DNA from: Actinomycetota bacterium
GTDB lineage: Bacteria; Actinomycetota; Thermoleophilia; Gaiellales; Gaiellaceae
DNA length: 17,071 nucleotides
Reading direction: 5' to 3'
Assembly: GCA_013695295.1 (NCBI GenBank)
Contig: JACDAS010000121.1
Span: 1-17,071, forward strand
The number at the start of each line of letters is the position of its first letter. The first letter of the stretch is position 1. Shown one piece after another: positions 7,007 to 14,909 of this stretch. Under the pieces are notes generated by a model. That model searched no databases. It worked only from the letters and a program-made list of their open reading frames with translations, and had not been told where the DNA came from. Position numbers and translations under genes: made by a program.

Positions 7007-8299
7007 ATGGCAGTCGCGCAGGAGTCGCTCCAGTACCTGAGGACGGCGGGTCTCTCCGACGTCGACCCCGAGATCGCGTCGCTCCTGACGCGCGAGCTCG
7101 AGCGCCAGCGCGGGCAGATCGAGCTGATCGCCTCGGAGAACTTCACTTGGCCGAGCGTGCTCGAGGCGGTCGGGAGCGTCCCGACGAACAAGTACGCCGA
7201 GGGGTACCCGGGGCGGCGCTACTACGGGGGCTGTGAGGTCGTCGACGAGATCGAGCAGACGGCGATCGACCGGGCGAAGGAGCTCTTCGGAGCCGAGCAC
7301 GCGAACGTGCAGCCGCACGCAGGCGCCCAGGCGAACATGGGCGCCTACTCGGCAGTGCTCCAGCCGGGCGACCCGATCCTCTCGCTCAGCCTCGACCACG
7401 GCGGGCACCTGACGCACGGGCTGAAGGTCAACTTCTCGGGGCGCCTCTACACGATCGTCCACTACGGCGTCAGCCGCGAGACGATGACGGTCGACTACGA
7501 CGACGTGCTCTCGCTCGCCAAGGAACACCGGCCGAAGCTGATCATCTGCGGCGGCTCGGCGTACCCCCGCGTCGTCGAGGCCGACCGGTTCCGGCAGATC
7601 GCGGACGAGGTCGGTGCCTTCCTGCTCTGCGACATGGCCCACTTCTCCGGGCTCGTGGCCGCCGGGCTCCACCCCAATCCGGTGCCCCACTGCGACTTCG
7701 TCACCTCGACGACTCACAAGACCCTCGCGGGCCCGCGGGCAGGCTTCATCCTCTGCCGCGCAGAGCACGCGCAGGCGGTCGACCGGGCCGTCTTCCCCGG
7801 CATGCAGGGCGGGCCGCTCGAGCACACGATCGCCGCGAAGGCGGCCTGCTTCAAGATCGCCGCCACGGAGGCCTTCCGCGACTACCAGCGGCAGATCCGG
7901 GCGAATGCCGACGTGCTCGCCGCATCACTCCTCGAGGGCGGGCTCGACGTCCTGACCGGCGGGACCGACACGCACCTGCTCCAGCTCGACCTGCGGGGCT
8001 CGAGCTGGACCGGGAAGGCCGCGCAGGAGCGGCTCGAGGAGGTTCAGATCACTGCGAACCGCAACACCGTCCCCTTCGACGAGCGCCCGCCGATGATCGC
8101 GTCGGGCATCCGTCTCGGCACGCCGGCGGCGACCATGCGCGGATTCGACGAGGACGACTTCCGCGAGGTGGCCGCGATGATCGCCGCCGCGCTCTCCGAC
8201 GGCGCCGATCTCGACGGGCTGCGCGCGCGAACGGCCTCGCTCTGCGAGAGCCGGCCCCTCTATCCGGGATTCCGCGGGTTCACGACCTACGCGGCATGA
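7007..8299 (+). CDS. glyA: serine hydroxymethyltransferase
   Basis: A 430-residue PLP enzyme that interconverts serine and glycine with transfer of a one-carbon unit to tetrahydrofolate. Marks are IELIASENFT (38-47), NKYAEGYPGRRYYGG (61-75), QPHAGAQANM (102-111), CDMAHFSGL (208-216) with the PLP-stacking region, and STTHKTLAGPRAG (234-246) with Schiff-base lysine K238. The C-terminal SGIRLGTPAATMRG block is intact and the length is normal. ATG 7007 gives a short N-terminal extension before the conserved DPEIASLLTREL. The last four bases overlap the upp start (ATGA), so one-carbon metabolism and pyrimidine salvage are co-translated here. Confidence 0.97.
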   Translation: MAVAQESLQYLRTAGLSDVDPEIASLLTRELERQRGQIELIASENFTWPSVLEAVGSVPTNKYAEGYPGRRYYGGCEVVDEIEQTAIDRAKELFGAEHANVQPHAGAQANMGAYSAVLQPGDPILSLSLDHGGHLTHGLKVNFSGRLYTIVHYGVSRETMTVDYDDVLSLAKEHRPKLIICGGSAYPRVVEADRFRQIADEVGAFLLCDMAHFSGLVAAGLHPNPVPHCDFVTSTTHKTLAGPRAGFILCRAEHAQAVDRAVFPGMQGGPLEHTIAAKAACFKIAATEAFRDYQRQIRANADVLAASLLEGGLDVLTGGTDTHLLQLDLRGSSWTGKAAQERLEEVQITANRNTVPFDERPPMIASGIRLGTPAATMRGFDEDDFREVAAMIAAALSDGADLDGLRARTASLCESRPLYPGFRGFTTYAA

Positions 8300-8940
8300 A
8301 GGCGGCGCCCCGCCCGCGGGTGACCGAGGTAACGCATCCACTCGTCCAGCACAAGCTCTCGTACCTCCGGGACAGCTCGACGCCCACCGTGCACTTCCGG
8401 AAGCTCGTCAACGAGCTGACGCTGCTCCTCACCTACGAGGCGACGAAGGACTTCCCCACCGAGTCGGTCGAGATCGAGACGCCGCTCGAGCGGATGGAGG
8501 CCTCGCGCATCTCCGGCAAGAAGGTCGCCGTCTGTCCGGTGCTCCGTGCGGGGATGGGGATGCTCGACGGCGTGCTCTCGCTGATCTCCAGCGCCCGGGT
8601 TGGCTTCATCGGGATGTACCGGGACGAGGAGACGCTCCTGCCGGTGCAGTACTACGTGAAGCTGCCGGCCGACCTCTCCGAGCGGGACGCGATCGTCCTC
8701 GACCCGATGCTGGCGACGGGGAACTCGAGCGCCGCGGCGATCGCCGCCGTGAAGGAGGCCGGCGCCCGAACGGTAATCCTCGTCTGTCTCGTCGCTGCGC
8801 CAGAGGGGATCGAGCACCTGCACTCCGAGCACCCGGACGTCCACGTCGTGTGCGCCTCGATCGACCGGGGGCTCAACGATCGGGGCTTCATCGTGCCTGG
8901 GCTTGGGGACGCAGGCGACCGCCTCTACGGGACGAAGTAG
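8296..8940 (+). CDS. upp: uracil phosphoribosyltransferase
   Basis: A 214-residue salvage enzyme converting uracil and PRPP to UMP. The PRPP-binding signature is DPMLATGNSS (136-145). CPVLRAGMGMLDG (80-92) and the uracil-binding C-terminal stretch GLGDAGDRLYGTK are intact, and the N-terminal HPLVQHKLSYLRD (14-26) is typical. Length is normal. The ATG overlaps glyA by 4 nt, and 6 nt separate the stop from the next gene. No Shine-Dalgarno is visible, consistent with coupling to glyA translation. Confidence 0.97.
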   Translation: MKAAPRPRVTEVTHPLVQHKLSYLRDSSTPTVHFRKLVNELTLLLTYEATKDFPTESVEIETPLERMEASRISGKKVAVCPVLRAGMGMLDGVLSLISSARVGFIGMYRDEETLLPVQYYVKLPADLSERDAIVLDPMLATGNSSAAAIAAVKEAGARTVILVCLVAAPEGIEHLHSEHPDVHVVCASIDRGLNDRGFIVPGLGDAGDRLYGTK

Positions 8941-8946
8941 CCGGCC

Positions 8947-10065
8947 ATGTGGGCGACCCTCCGCGACAACCTCGAGGTCGTCTGGGGAGCTGCGCTCGCG
9001 CTCGTGATCGTCGTCCTCCTGACGCCGGCGGTCGGGGGGATGGCGCGGATGCTCGGGGTTGTGGACGCGCCGGGTGGGCGGCGGCTGAACCGCAAGGCCG
9101 TGCCCCGGCTCGGGGGCCTCGCGCTCTTCCTCGGGATCTTCGTCCCCGCGCTGGCGTTCCTCGACTTCGGCCGGGAGACCCGCGGGCTCCTGCTCGGCGC
9201 GGCCGTGGCGACGACGGTGGGCGCCGTCGACGACTTCCGCGGACTGCGCCCGCTCGAGAAGCTCGCCGGGCAGCTGGCCGCCGCAGCGATCCCGACCGGT
9301 TTCGGCATCTGGGTCGACCGCTTCACCTTCCCGTTCCTCGGCGTGCACGATCTCGCGGCCTGGATCGGGATCCCGCTGACGATCGGCTGGATCGTCGCGA
9401 TCATGAACATGGTCAACTTCCTCGACGGGCTCGACGGGCTCGCCGCCGGGGTGTGCGGGATCGCCGCCGGGACCTTCAGCGTGATCGCGCTCTCGCTCGG
9501 GAAGCCGAACCCCGCGATCGTCTCGGCGATCGTGCTCGGCGCGACGATCGGCTTCCTCCGGCACAACTTCTACCCGGCGCGGATCTTCATGGGCGACTCG
9601 GGCGCCCTGCTGCTCGGGTTCATCCTCGCCGCCGTGTCGGTGCAGGGCCTGCTGAAGACGGCGGCGACTGTAGCCCTCGCGTTCCCCCTGCTCGTCCTGG
9701 CCGTCCCGATCCTCGACACGTCCTTCGTCGTCGCCAGGCGCCTGAAGTACCGCCAGCCCGTCTACGTCGGGGACCGCAACCACCTGCACCACCGCTTCGT
9801 GAACATGGGCTTCTCCCAGCGGCGGGCGGCGCTCTACCTCTATGCCTGGGTCGCGATCCTCGCCGGCGCGGCGCTCGGGACGCGCTTCGTCCACCCGCAC
9901 GCCCACGGCGTCTGGCACCTCTGGCCGACGATCGCGGTTGCCGGCATCGCCGCGGTCGCCATCGCGGCCTCGATCTACATGGTCTACCTGCTGGAGATCA
10001 TCAAGCTCGCGAACCCGCGCATCCGGCGGCGCGAGGCTGAGGTCCGCGAGCGGAAGAGCGCGTGA
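8947..10065 (+). CDS. wecA: WecA/TagO-type polyprenyl-phosphate N-acetylhexosamine-1-phosphate transferase
   Basis: A 372-residue multi-pass membrane enzyme of the MraY/WecA superfamily, which loads a UDP-sugar phosphate onto undecaprenyl phosphate to begin a cell-surface glycan. Key residues are the Asp pair GAVDDFRG (D95, D96), NMVNFLDGLDGLAAG (154-168), HNFYPARIFMGDSG (206-219, with the catalytic-region Asp217) and the sugar-recognition loop DRNHLHHRF (276-284). The HLHHR form marks WecA/TagO rather than MraY. About ten hydrophobic helices are visible and the tail is short and basic. In many actinobacteria a wecA-like gene stands just before the ATP synthase genes, as it nearly does here. 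The exact sugar and product polymer cannot be told from sequence. Confidence 0.93.
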   Translation: MWATLRDNLEVVWGAALALVIVVLLTPAVGGMARMLGVVDAPGGRRLNRKAVPRLGGLALFLGIFVPALAFLDFGRETRGLLLGAAVATTVGAVDDFRGLRPLEKLAGQLAAAAIPTGFGIWVDRFTFPFLGVHDLAAWIGIPLTIGWIVAIMNMVNFLDGLDGLAAGVCGIAAGTFSVIALSLGKPNPAIVSAIVLGATIGFLRHNFYPARIFMGDSGALLLGFILAAVSVQGLLKTAATVALAFPLLVLAVPILDTSFVVARRLKYRQPVYVGDRNHLHHRFVNMGFSQRRAALYLYAWVAILAGAALGTRFVHPHAHGVWHLWPTIAVAGIAAVAIAASIYMVYLLEIIKLANPRIRRREAEVRERKSA

Positions 10066-10460
10066 CGTTCGACCCGCGAACGGCCGGGGAGGGCATGTTC
10101 CCCGGGCTGGTCGGGATCGAGGTGCCGGAGGCCGGCGGCGGCGCGGCCGAGGGATTCCTGGACGTCGCCGCTCACCACCTGGCCCCGAACGGCTACCTGC
10201 ACGCGGGAGCGGTAGTCACCCTGGCGGACACGGTCTCCGGCTACGGGTGCATCACGAGTCTCCCCGAGGGCGCACGCGGCTTCACCACCGTCGAGCTGAA
10301 GGCCAACTTCCTCGGAAGCGCCCAGAAGGGGAGGATCGTCTGCCGGGCGACGCTGGTCCACGGCGGTAGGACGACCCAGGTGTGGGACGCCGAGGTCACC
10401 GACGACCGTGGGCGGACACTCGCTCTCTTTCGCTGCACGCAGCTTCTCCTGCGGGCATAG
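10062..10460 (+). CDS. PaaI-like hotdog-fold thioesterase
   Basis: A 132-residue single hotdog-domain protein of the PaaI/YbgC-like acyl-CoA thioesterase group. The active-site signature of the family (HGGxxxxLxD) appears as HAGAVVTLAD (47-56), preceded by APNGYLHAG. The ending RTLALFRCTQLLL is typical of the last beta strand. The GTG start overlaps the stop of the transferase gene (GTGA). Its substrate is unknown; the gene may be unrelated to its neighbours in function. One alternative is a menaquinone-pathway (MenI-like) or aromatic acyl-CoA thioesterase. Confidence 0.85.
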   Translation: MTFDPRTAGEGMFPGLVGIEVPEAGGGAAEGFLDVAAHHLAPNGYLHAGAVVTLADTVSGYGCITSLPEGARGFTTVELKANFLGSAQKGRIVCRATLVHGGRTTQVWDAEVTDDRGRTLALFRCTQLLLRA

Positions 10461-10492
10461 CGACACCGCTGAACCTCGGGCACACTGACCGC

Positions 10493-11827
10493 GTGTCCTC
10501 GCTTCCCGTGTACCGGGGCCCCTTCGGTCGCCGGCAGGCCGAGCGCCTGCTCTGGCGCGCCGGCTTCGGGCCGAGGAAGGGCGAGGCCGAGGCCCTCGCG
10601 CGGCTCGGCCTCGACGGCGCCGTCCAGGCGTTGACCCGCCCCGGGCCCGAGCGCCTCGTCGGCCCGCCTCCGCGCGACCGACGTGGAAACTCTCTCGCCC
10701 CGACCGACGCCTCCGGTCACGATCACGCCTGGTGGCTCGACCGGATGGTGCGGACGAGCAGGCCGCTCGTCGAGCGGATGACCCTCGTCTGGCACGACTG
10801 GTTTGCGACGTCGAACGTCGGGGTCGGCTCGCAGCGGTTCATGCTGGCTCAGAACGGGCTCCTGCGCCGGCATGCGCTGGGCTCGTTCGAGAGCCTGCTC
10901 CTCGAGCTGACGCGGGACCCGGCCATGCTCGTGTGGCTCTCCGGCAACCGCAGCGAGGAGACCGCGCCGAACGAGAACTACGCGCGCGAGCTGATGGAGC
11001 TCTTCACGCTGGGCGCAGGGAAGGGCTACACCGAGCGGGACGTCCGCGAGCAGGCGCGCGCTCTGACCGGCTGGCGGAGCGATTTCCGGCAGGGGGTCGG
11101 CTGGGTCGACTTCCGCTACGACCCGGCGCGGCACGACGCCGGCTTCAAGCGGGTCTTCGGCAGGCGGGGCCGCTTCGACTGGAAGGACGCCTGCCGTCTC
11201 TGCCTCGAGCACCCGGCCCACCCGGAGTTCCTCGTCCGCAAGCTGTGGTCGTACTTCGTCCCGGAGCCGCCCGCGGGAGACACCCGTCGCGGCCTCGAGC
11301 GCCTGTACCGCGCGGGTGGCCGGCGGATCCGGCCCCTGCTCGAGGCGATCCTCCGTCATCCGGCCCTCCACGAAGGCCCGCGGATGACGAAGCCGCCGGT
11401 CGTCGTGACCGCAGGCCTCTTGCGAACGCTGGGGACGGGGGTCAGGACCGAGGCCTGGGCCGAACGCGACGCGCTCTCGGGCCAGCGGCTCTTCTATCCC
11501 CCGAGCGTCGCGGGCTGGGATGAGGAAGCGTGGCTCGACACGGCCACCTTCCGAGGACGGTGGAACGGGGTCGCGGCGGCGCTCGCCCCTCGCATCTCCA
11601 GGCCGGGCGCGAGCGAGCCGGTTCAGGCTCCTGCGCTCGTGCGGCGCGCCCGCGCCTTCCTGGGAGACCCGACGCTGACGAGCGCGACGACCGGTGCCCT
11701 CACCCGCTTCGCTGCGCGGGCTCTCGCCGACGCCGACACCCCGGCGAGGCGGCGCGCACGCACCGCCTCGGTCGAGAACGCCCTGCGGCTCCTGATCGCG
11801 GCCTCCCCCGACTTTCAGACGTGCTGA
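10493..11827 (+). CDS. DUF1800 family protein
   Basis: A 444-residue protein of the DUF1800 family, whose function is unknown. Typical blocks are AERLLWRAGFGP (16-27), WWLDRMVRTSRPLVERMTLVWHDWF (80-104), LLLELTRDPAMLVWLSGN (135-152), NENYARELMELFTLG (160-174), YTERDVREQARALTGW (179-194) and, near the end, FYPPSVAGWD. GTG 10493 is chosen because it starts just before the conserved region and 32 nt after the thioesterase stop; GTG 10508 is possible. No signal peptide is visible, unlike many homologues, so either it stays in the cytoplasm or it leaves with its partner. The gene is followed after 1 nt by a DUF1501 gene, the usual companion of this family. Confidence 0.9.
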   Translation: MSSLPVYRGPFGRRQAERLLWRAGFGPRKGEAEALARLGLDGAVQALTRPGPERLVGPPPRDRRGNSLAPTDASGHDHAWWLDRMVRTSRPLVERMTLVWHDWFATSNVGVGSQRFMLAQNGLLRRHALGSFESLLLELTRDPAMLVWLSGNRSEETAPNENYARELMELFTLGAGKGYTERDVREQARALTGWRSDFRQGVGWVDFRYDPARHDAGFKRVFGRRGRFDWKDACRLCLEHPAHPEFLVRKLWSYFVPEPPAGDTRRGLERLYRAGGRRIRPLLEAILRHPALHEGPRMTKPPVVVTAGLLRTLGTGVRTEAWAERDALSGQRLFYPPSVAGWDEEAWLDTATFRGRWNGVAAALAPRISRPGASEPVQAPALVRRARAFLGDPTLTSATTGALTRFAARALADADTPARRRARTASVENALRLLIAASPDFQTC

Positions 11828-11828
11828 C

Positions 11829-13202
11829 GTGAGCTCGCCACGCAGCTGCTGCGACGAGTTCGCCCGTGCGGCCGCCTTGCGGGCCGCGGTGCCCGGCAGC
11901 GGCCTGCCCGCGGTCGAGGCCGGCATGCCGCTCCCTGCCGGCACGGGGCTCGACCGCCGCTCGTTCCTCCTGCGCTCGATCGGCGCCGCGGTCGCCGTCT
12001 ACGGGGCGACGGCCGTCCCCTGGCGGCTGCTCGACGAGGGCGTCGCCGCGGCCGCCTCCTCGGCGCAGAACCGGGTGCTCGTCTCGATCTTCCTCGAGGG
12101 AGGCATCGACTCGATCTCCGTGCTCTTTCCCGGCTCCGACCCGCTCTACAGGCGCCTGCGGCCACGCCTTGCGCTCGCCCCCGACACGGGGACTGCCTTC
12201 GCGGAGGATCCGCGCCTGCGCTGGCACCCGGCAGCCGGCGGACTCTCCGCGCTCCACGCCGAGGGTCGGGTGGCCACCTTGCCGGCCGTCGGCTACACCC
12301 GCTCCGACCAGTCGCACTTCACCTCGCGCCACTTCTACGAGGTGGGTGCCACGAGCGCCGAGCTTCGGACCGGCTGGCTCGGGCGCTACCTCGACCGCGT
12401 CGGCAGCCCCGACAACCCGCTTCAGGGTCTCAGCCTTGGCGGCACCCTCTCGCCGGCGCTCGCGGCGGCGCGGGTGCCGGTGGCGGCGATCGAGAGCGCC
12501 GATGAATACACCTTCCAGGCGCCGGGAGTCGAGGCAGCGATGCTCGGCCGGCTCCGGGAGGCGCTCGCGGAGCTCGCGCGGGCGCCAACGACGGATCCGG
12601 CTCTCCGCCGGGCGCGGGCGGTCGCCGGGCAGTCCGAGGCGCTCCGCGGGGCCCTCGTCCCCTTCGCCGCCGACCGCGCCGACCCGGGCAGCGCCTCCTA
12701 CCCGGAGTCCCGGGATCCCTTCCCGCGCCGTCTCGCCAGCCTCGCCTCGATGCTCGCTGCGGGGCTGCCGATCAGGTGCGTGGCCCTGAGCGCTCCGGGC
12801 CAGTACGACACGCACAACGACCAGCCGACCGCGCTCGACCGGGGACTGCGGCTCACCTCCGACAGCCTGCTCGCGTTCCAGCGGGACCTCGAGGCGCGCG
12901 GGGTCGCCGACCGCGTCCTGACCCTCGTCTGGTCGGAGTTCGGCCGGCGCGCGCAGGAGAATGCCTCGCGCGGGACGGATCACGGCGCCGCCGGGATCGG
13001 CTTCCTGATCGGCTCGCGCGTCCGCGGGCAGCTGATCGGCGAGTACCCCGGCCTCGCGGGTCTTGATGAGAACGGCAATCTCCGGCCGACGTCGGACTTC
13101 CGGGGGCTCTACGCTGCCATCCTCGAGCAGTGGCTCGAGACTGAAGCGGGGGCGATCATCCCTGCCGCCGGCGCCTTCGCACGGCCGTCCATCCTCCGTT
13201 GA
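11829..13202 (+). CDS. DUF1501 family protein with Tat-type signal
   Basis: A 457-residue protein of the DUF1501 family (alkaline phosphatase/sulfatase-like fold), function unknown. A twin-arginine stretch LDRRSFLLRSIGAAVAVYGATAV begins at 41 (RR 43-44) after an unusually long 40-residue leader containing a Cys pair (7-8), which suggests folded export. Family blocks are VSIFLEGGIDSISVLFPG near 84-101, HFTSRHFYEVG, and the C-terminal VLTLVWSEFGRR then GTDHGAAGIGFLIG with the His and Asp that bind metal in related folds, ending PTSDFRGLYAAILEQWL. GTG 11829 starts 1 nt after the DUF1800 stop. The pair is widespread in bacteria; enzymatic activity is inferred from the fold only. Confidence 0.9.
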   Translation: MSSPRSCCDEFARAAALRAAVPGSGLPAVEAGMPLPAGTGLDRRSFLLRSIGAAVAVYGATAVPWRLLDEGVAAAASSAQNRVLVSIFLEGGIDSISVLFPGSDPLYRRLRPRLALAPDTGTAFAEDPRLRWHPAAGGLSALHAEGRVATLPAVGYTRSDQSHFTSRHFYEVGATSAELRTGWLGRYLDRVGSPDNPLQGLSLGGTLSPALAAARVPVAAIESADEYTFQAPGVEAAMLGRLREALAELARAPTTDPALRRARAVAGQSEALRGALVPFAADRADPGSASYPESRDPFPRRLASLASMLAAGLPIRCVALSAPGQYDTHNDQPTALDRGLRLTSDSLLAFQRDLEARGVADRVLTLVWSEFGRRAQENASRGTDHGAAGIGFLIGSRVRGQLIGEYPGLAGLDENGNLRPTSDFRGLYAAILEQWLETEAGAIIPAAGAFARPSILR

Positions 13203-13208
13203 GCAGCG

Positions 13209-13272
13209 GTCACAAACTCGTGCCAAACCGCCCGTTTCCCTAGGCAAAACCACGGGTTTTGCCTGTCACAAA
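13209..13272 (+). repeat. short direct repeat GTCACAAA flanking the palindrome
   Basis: GTCACAAA occurs at 13209-13216 and again at 13265-13272, on either side of the inner inverted repeat. The second copy covers the place where a -35 box for the atpZ promoter would be expected (GTCACA, four of six matches to TTGACA, 18 nt from the -10). Two copies of an 8-mer in 64 bp may be a regulator site or chance. Confidence 0.35.
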
Positions 13273-13290
13273 GAGGCGGGCCGTTTGGTA
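13221..13290. repeat. nested inverted repeats between DUF1501 gene and atpZ
   Basis: The inner repeat is perfect: AGGCAAAACC (13242-13251) and GGTTTTGCCT (13255-13264), a 10-bp stem with a 3-nt loop. The outer repeat is TGCCAAACCGCCCG (13221-13234) against CGGGCCGTTTGGTA (13277-13290), with 12 Watson-Crick pairs, one G-T and one mismatch. It fills most of the 100-nt gap and is less GC-rich than its surroundings. There is no T-run after it, so a classical intrinsic terminator is unlikely; a terminator of another type or an operator over the atpZ promoter both fit. Confidence 0.7.
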
Positions 13291-13294
13291 TGCT
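13286..13294 (+). promoter_or_regulatory. extended -10 promoter for the ATP synthase cluster
   Basis: TGGTATGCT is a good extended -10 box (TG, one base, TATGCT). A weak -35 (GTCACA, 13265-13270) lies 18 nt upstream. The box ends 8 nt before the ATG at 13303, so the mRNA would start at or within two bases of the start codon. The box overlaps the right arm of the outer inverted repeat, so repression by a protein binding the palindrome is plausible. Confidence 0.55.
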
Positions 13295-13302
13295 CGCACC
13301 GG

Positions 13303-13506
13303 ATGGAATCTGCCGCCCGGCCCACGTTTCAGCCTGCGGGGGCGGGAATGCTGCTGGCGTCTGCCACGGCACTCTCGATCGGAGTCGGCGCGCTCGTCGG
13401 CTGGGCTGTCGGCTCGGTCGGGCTCGGCGCCCTCGGTGGGGCGGTCGCCGGGATCCCGATCGGGGTCCTCGCGGTCTACCGGCGCTATCGGGACGCCCTC
13501 TCGTGA
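13303..13506 (+). CDS. atpZ: AtpZ/AtpI-like small membrane protein
   Basis: A 67-residue protein with two hydrophobic helices at about 15-36 and 39-58, joined by a very short turn, and rich in glycine (GVGALVGWAVGS, GALGGAVAGIPIG). This is the pattern of the small ATPase gene 1/AtpZ family encoded at the head of many atp operons, thought to help assembly of the ATP synthase or Mg/Ca transport. The frame is open much further upstream, but it then overlaps the DUF1501 gene and has no family resemblance. ATG 13303 fits both the protein and the promoter spacing. There is no Shine-Dalgarno, as expected for a leaderless mRNA. The stop overlaps the next GTG (GTGA). Confidence 0.8.
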   Translation: MESAARPTFQPAGAGMLLASATALSIGVGALVGWAVGSVGLGALGGAVAGIPIGVLAVYRRYRDALS

Positions 13507-13895
13507 GGGCGGGCCTGCTCGCGTCGCCGCGGCCGATCCCCGGTCGCCTCCTGCCGGCCTCCGCGGGGGCACTCGTCGTCGCCGCCTCGCTGCCCGTGTT
13601 CCTGATCGCGGGCTGGCGGGTCTCCGGCTGGGCGCTCGGCGCGGTGCTCTGGGCCGCCAGTCAGCTCCTCGGGGTGCTCCTGGCCCGCCTCGGCGGAGCC
13701 GGAAGCGCCCTCGCCGCATCCGGTGTGCACGGGTTCGGGATGATGTTCCGTGCGATCGCGGTCATGGTCGTGGTCATCGCCCTGGCCGCCTCCGACCCGC
13801 GGCTGGCCCTGGCGGCTGCTCTCGTCTACGGGCTCGCCTACACCGCCGAGCTCGTCTTCGCGCTCGCCTCCTACTTCGGGGCCCCCGCACGATGA
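13503..13895 (+). CDS. atpI: ATP synthase subunit I-like membrane protein
   Basis: A 130-residue protein with four predicted membrane helices (about 20-38, 42-62, 76-96 and 102-125), the topology of AtpI-type proteins, which are assembly factors of the c-ring. Position between the AtpZ-like gene and atpB, with 4-nt overlaps on both sides, supports the call more than the sequence, which is poorly conserved in this family. GTG 13503 is the start coupled to the AtpZ stop. Confidence 0.7.
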   Translation: MRAGLLASPRPIPGRLLPASAGALVVAASLPVFLIAGWRVSGWALGAVLWAASQLLGVLLARLGGAGSALAASGVHGFGMMFRAIAVMVVVIALAASDPRLALAAALVYGLAYTAELVFALASYFGAPAR

Positions 13896-14749
13896 GGTGG
13901 CTCGCAGGCCTCGGCACCGCGACCCTCGCGCTGGCGCTTCCCGCCGCCGCGCTCGCGAAGGGCGAGTTCCACCCCGAGGAGGAGTTCGAGCTGCACCCCT
14001 GGGTGTCGATGCACCTCGGCCCGCTCGACCTCTCGATTAACAAGGCGGTCGCCTACCTCCTGCTCGGCGCGCTGCTCACCTGCCTGCTCGGGATCGTGCT
14101 GATGCGGGTGCGCATCGGCGGCGCCGTCGGACGCCGCCAGACCCTCGGCGAGCAGATCTACGAGGTTGCGCAGGTCCAGGTGGCCGAGCAGGGGCTGCCT
14201 TCGAAGTCGATCGGCCGCTGGTTTCCCTACGTGGCCTCGCTGATGCTCTTCATCTGGGTCGTGAACATGCTCGGGTTCATCCCCCTGCCCCTGTCCGACG
14301 AGAAGTGGCACGGCCTGCCGACGCTCGGCATCTACGCCGCCACGGCCTCGATCTCGGTCACGCTGGCGCTGGCGTTGATGACGTTCGTCTTCACCCACTA
14401 CGAGGGGATCCGGAACAACGGCCCGATCGGATACTTCAAGAGCTGGATCCCGGACGTGCCGAAGGTGATGCTGCCGCTGATCGTGCCGCTCGAGATCCTC
14501 GGACAGTTCATGCGCCTCATCTCGCTGAGCGTCCGGCTCTTCGCGAACATGCTCGCGGGGCACATGCTGATCCTCACGTTCATCGGGCTGATCTTTGTGC
14601 TCGAGAACGTCTTCCTCGCGATCATCGCGGTGCCCGCCGCGACCGCGTTCTACCTGTTCGAGGTCGTGATCGTGGTCACGATCCAGGCGTTCATCTTTGC
14701 CGCCCTGTCCGCCATCTATATCGGCTCGGCGATCGAGCCCGAGCACTAG
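13892..14749 (+). CDS. atpB: F-type ATP synthase subunit a
   Basis: A 285-residue membrane protein forming the proton half-channels of Fo. The essential arginine is R215 in SLSVRLFANMLAGHML (211-226), followed by H224 and, in the last helix pair, E257 and Q265 in LFEVVIVVTIQAFIFAALSAIYIG. Five or six helices follow a hydrophobic N-terminal stretch (3-22) that ends ALA and resembles a signal peptide, as seen in some subunit a proteins. ATG 13892 overlaps the upstream stop. A hairpin and a 167-nt gap follow before atpE. Confidence 0.97.
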   Translation: MRWLAGLGTATLALALPAAALAKGEFHPEEEFELHPWVSMHLGPLDLSINKAVAYLLLGALLTCLLGIVLMRVRIGGAVGRRQTLGEQIYEVAQVQVAEQGLPSKSIGRWFPYVASLMLFIWVVNMLGFIPLPLSDEKWHGLPTLGIYAATASISVTLALALMTFVFTHYEGIRNNGPIGYFKSWIPDVPKVMLPLIVPLEILGQFMRLISLSVRLFANMLAGHMLILTFIGLIFVLENVFLAIIAVPAATAFYLFEVVIVVTIQAFIFAALSAIYIGSAIEPEH

Positions 14750-14750
14750 C

Positions 14751-14775
14751 GTGGAGGAACCCATGGTTCCCCCAC
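14751..14775 (+). repeat. hairpin directly after atpB
   Basis: GTGG-A-GGAACC, loop CAT, GGTTCC-C-CCAC: a 10-pair stem with one mismatch starting 2 nt after the atpB stop. No T-run follows. It could protect or define an mRNA end, or partly stop transcription, between atpB and atpE. Confidence 0.6.
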
Positions 14776-14803
14776 GGACCCCCTCCTTGGCCGCAGCGAT
14801 CCA

Positions 14804-14849
14804 GCCGCCGCAGGGAGCCTCCCGCCGGGCAGAGCCCGGCTCCGGCGGC
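14804..14849 (+). repeat. GC-rich imperfect hairpin in the atpB-atpE gap
   Basis: GCCGGGC (14824-14830) and GCCCGGC (14834-14840) form a perfect 7-bp stem with a 3-nt loop. Outside it GCCGCC (14804-14809) can pair with GGCGGC (14844-14849). No T-run follows. Strong RNA structure here is likely. Confidence 0.5.
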
Positions 14850-14883
14850 GTCTGACAGTGTCGACGCGGTCGAAGAGCAAACA

Positions 14884-14909
14884 CTAAGAACCTTAGAACC
14901 CAAAGGAGG
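14884..14909 (+). promoter_or_regulatory. atpE leader with near-perfect Shine-Dalgarno
   Basis: AAAGGAGG (14902-14909), with its GGAGG core 7 nt from the ATG, is the strongest ribosome binding site in the window. It follows an unusually A-rich stretch (about 14875-14905) with a small CTAAG-AAC-CTTAG hairpin (14884-14896). Neighbouring atp genes start by overlap without such a site. This fits a need for many c subunits per complex. Confidence 0.7.

Noticed and set aside
8287..9918. Long - strand open frame opposite upp and the WecA-like gene
   Set aside because: Low-complexity, highly charged translation with no motif; both + strand genes are unmistakable.
10481..10486. CACACT 6 nt before the DUF1800 start as a leaderless -10 box
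   Set aside because: It lacks the leading T of the consensus and is too close to the start to be convincing.
13259..13891. Upstream extension of the atpB frame
   Set aside because: It runs through the AtpZ- and AtpI-like genes with an Arg-rich shadow translation; ATG 13892 starts a normal subunit a.
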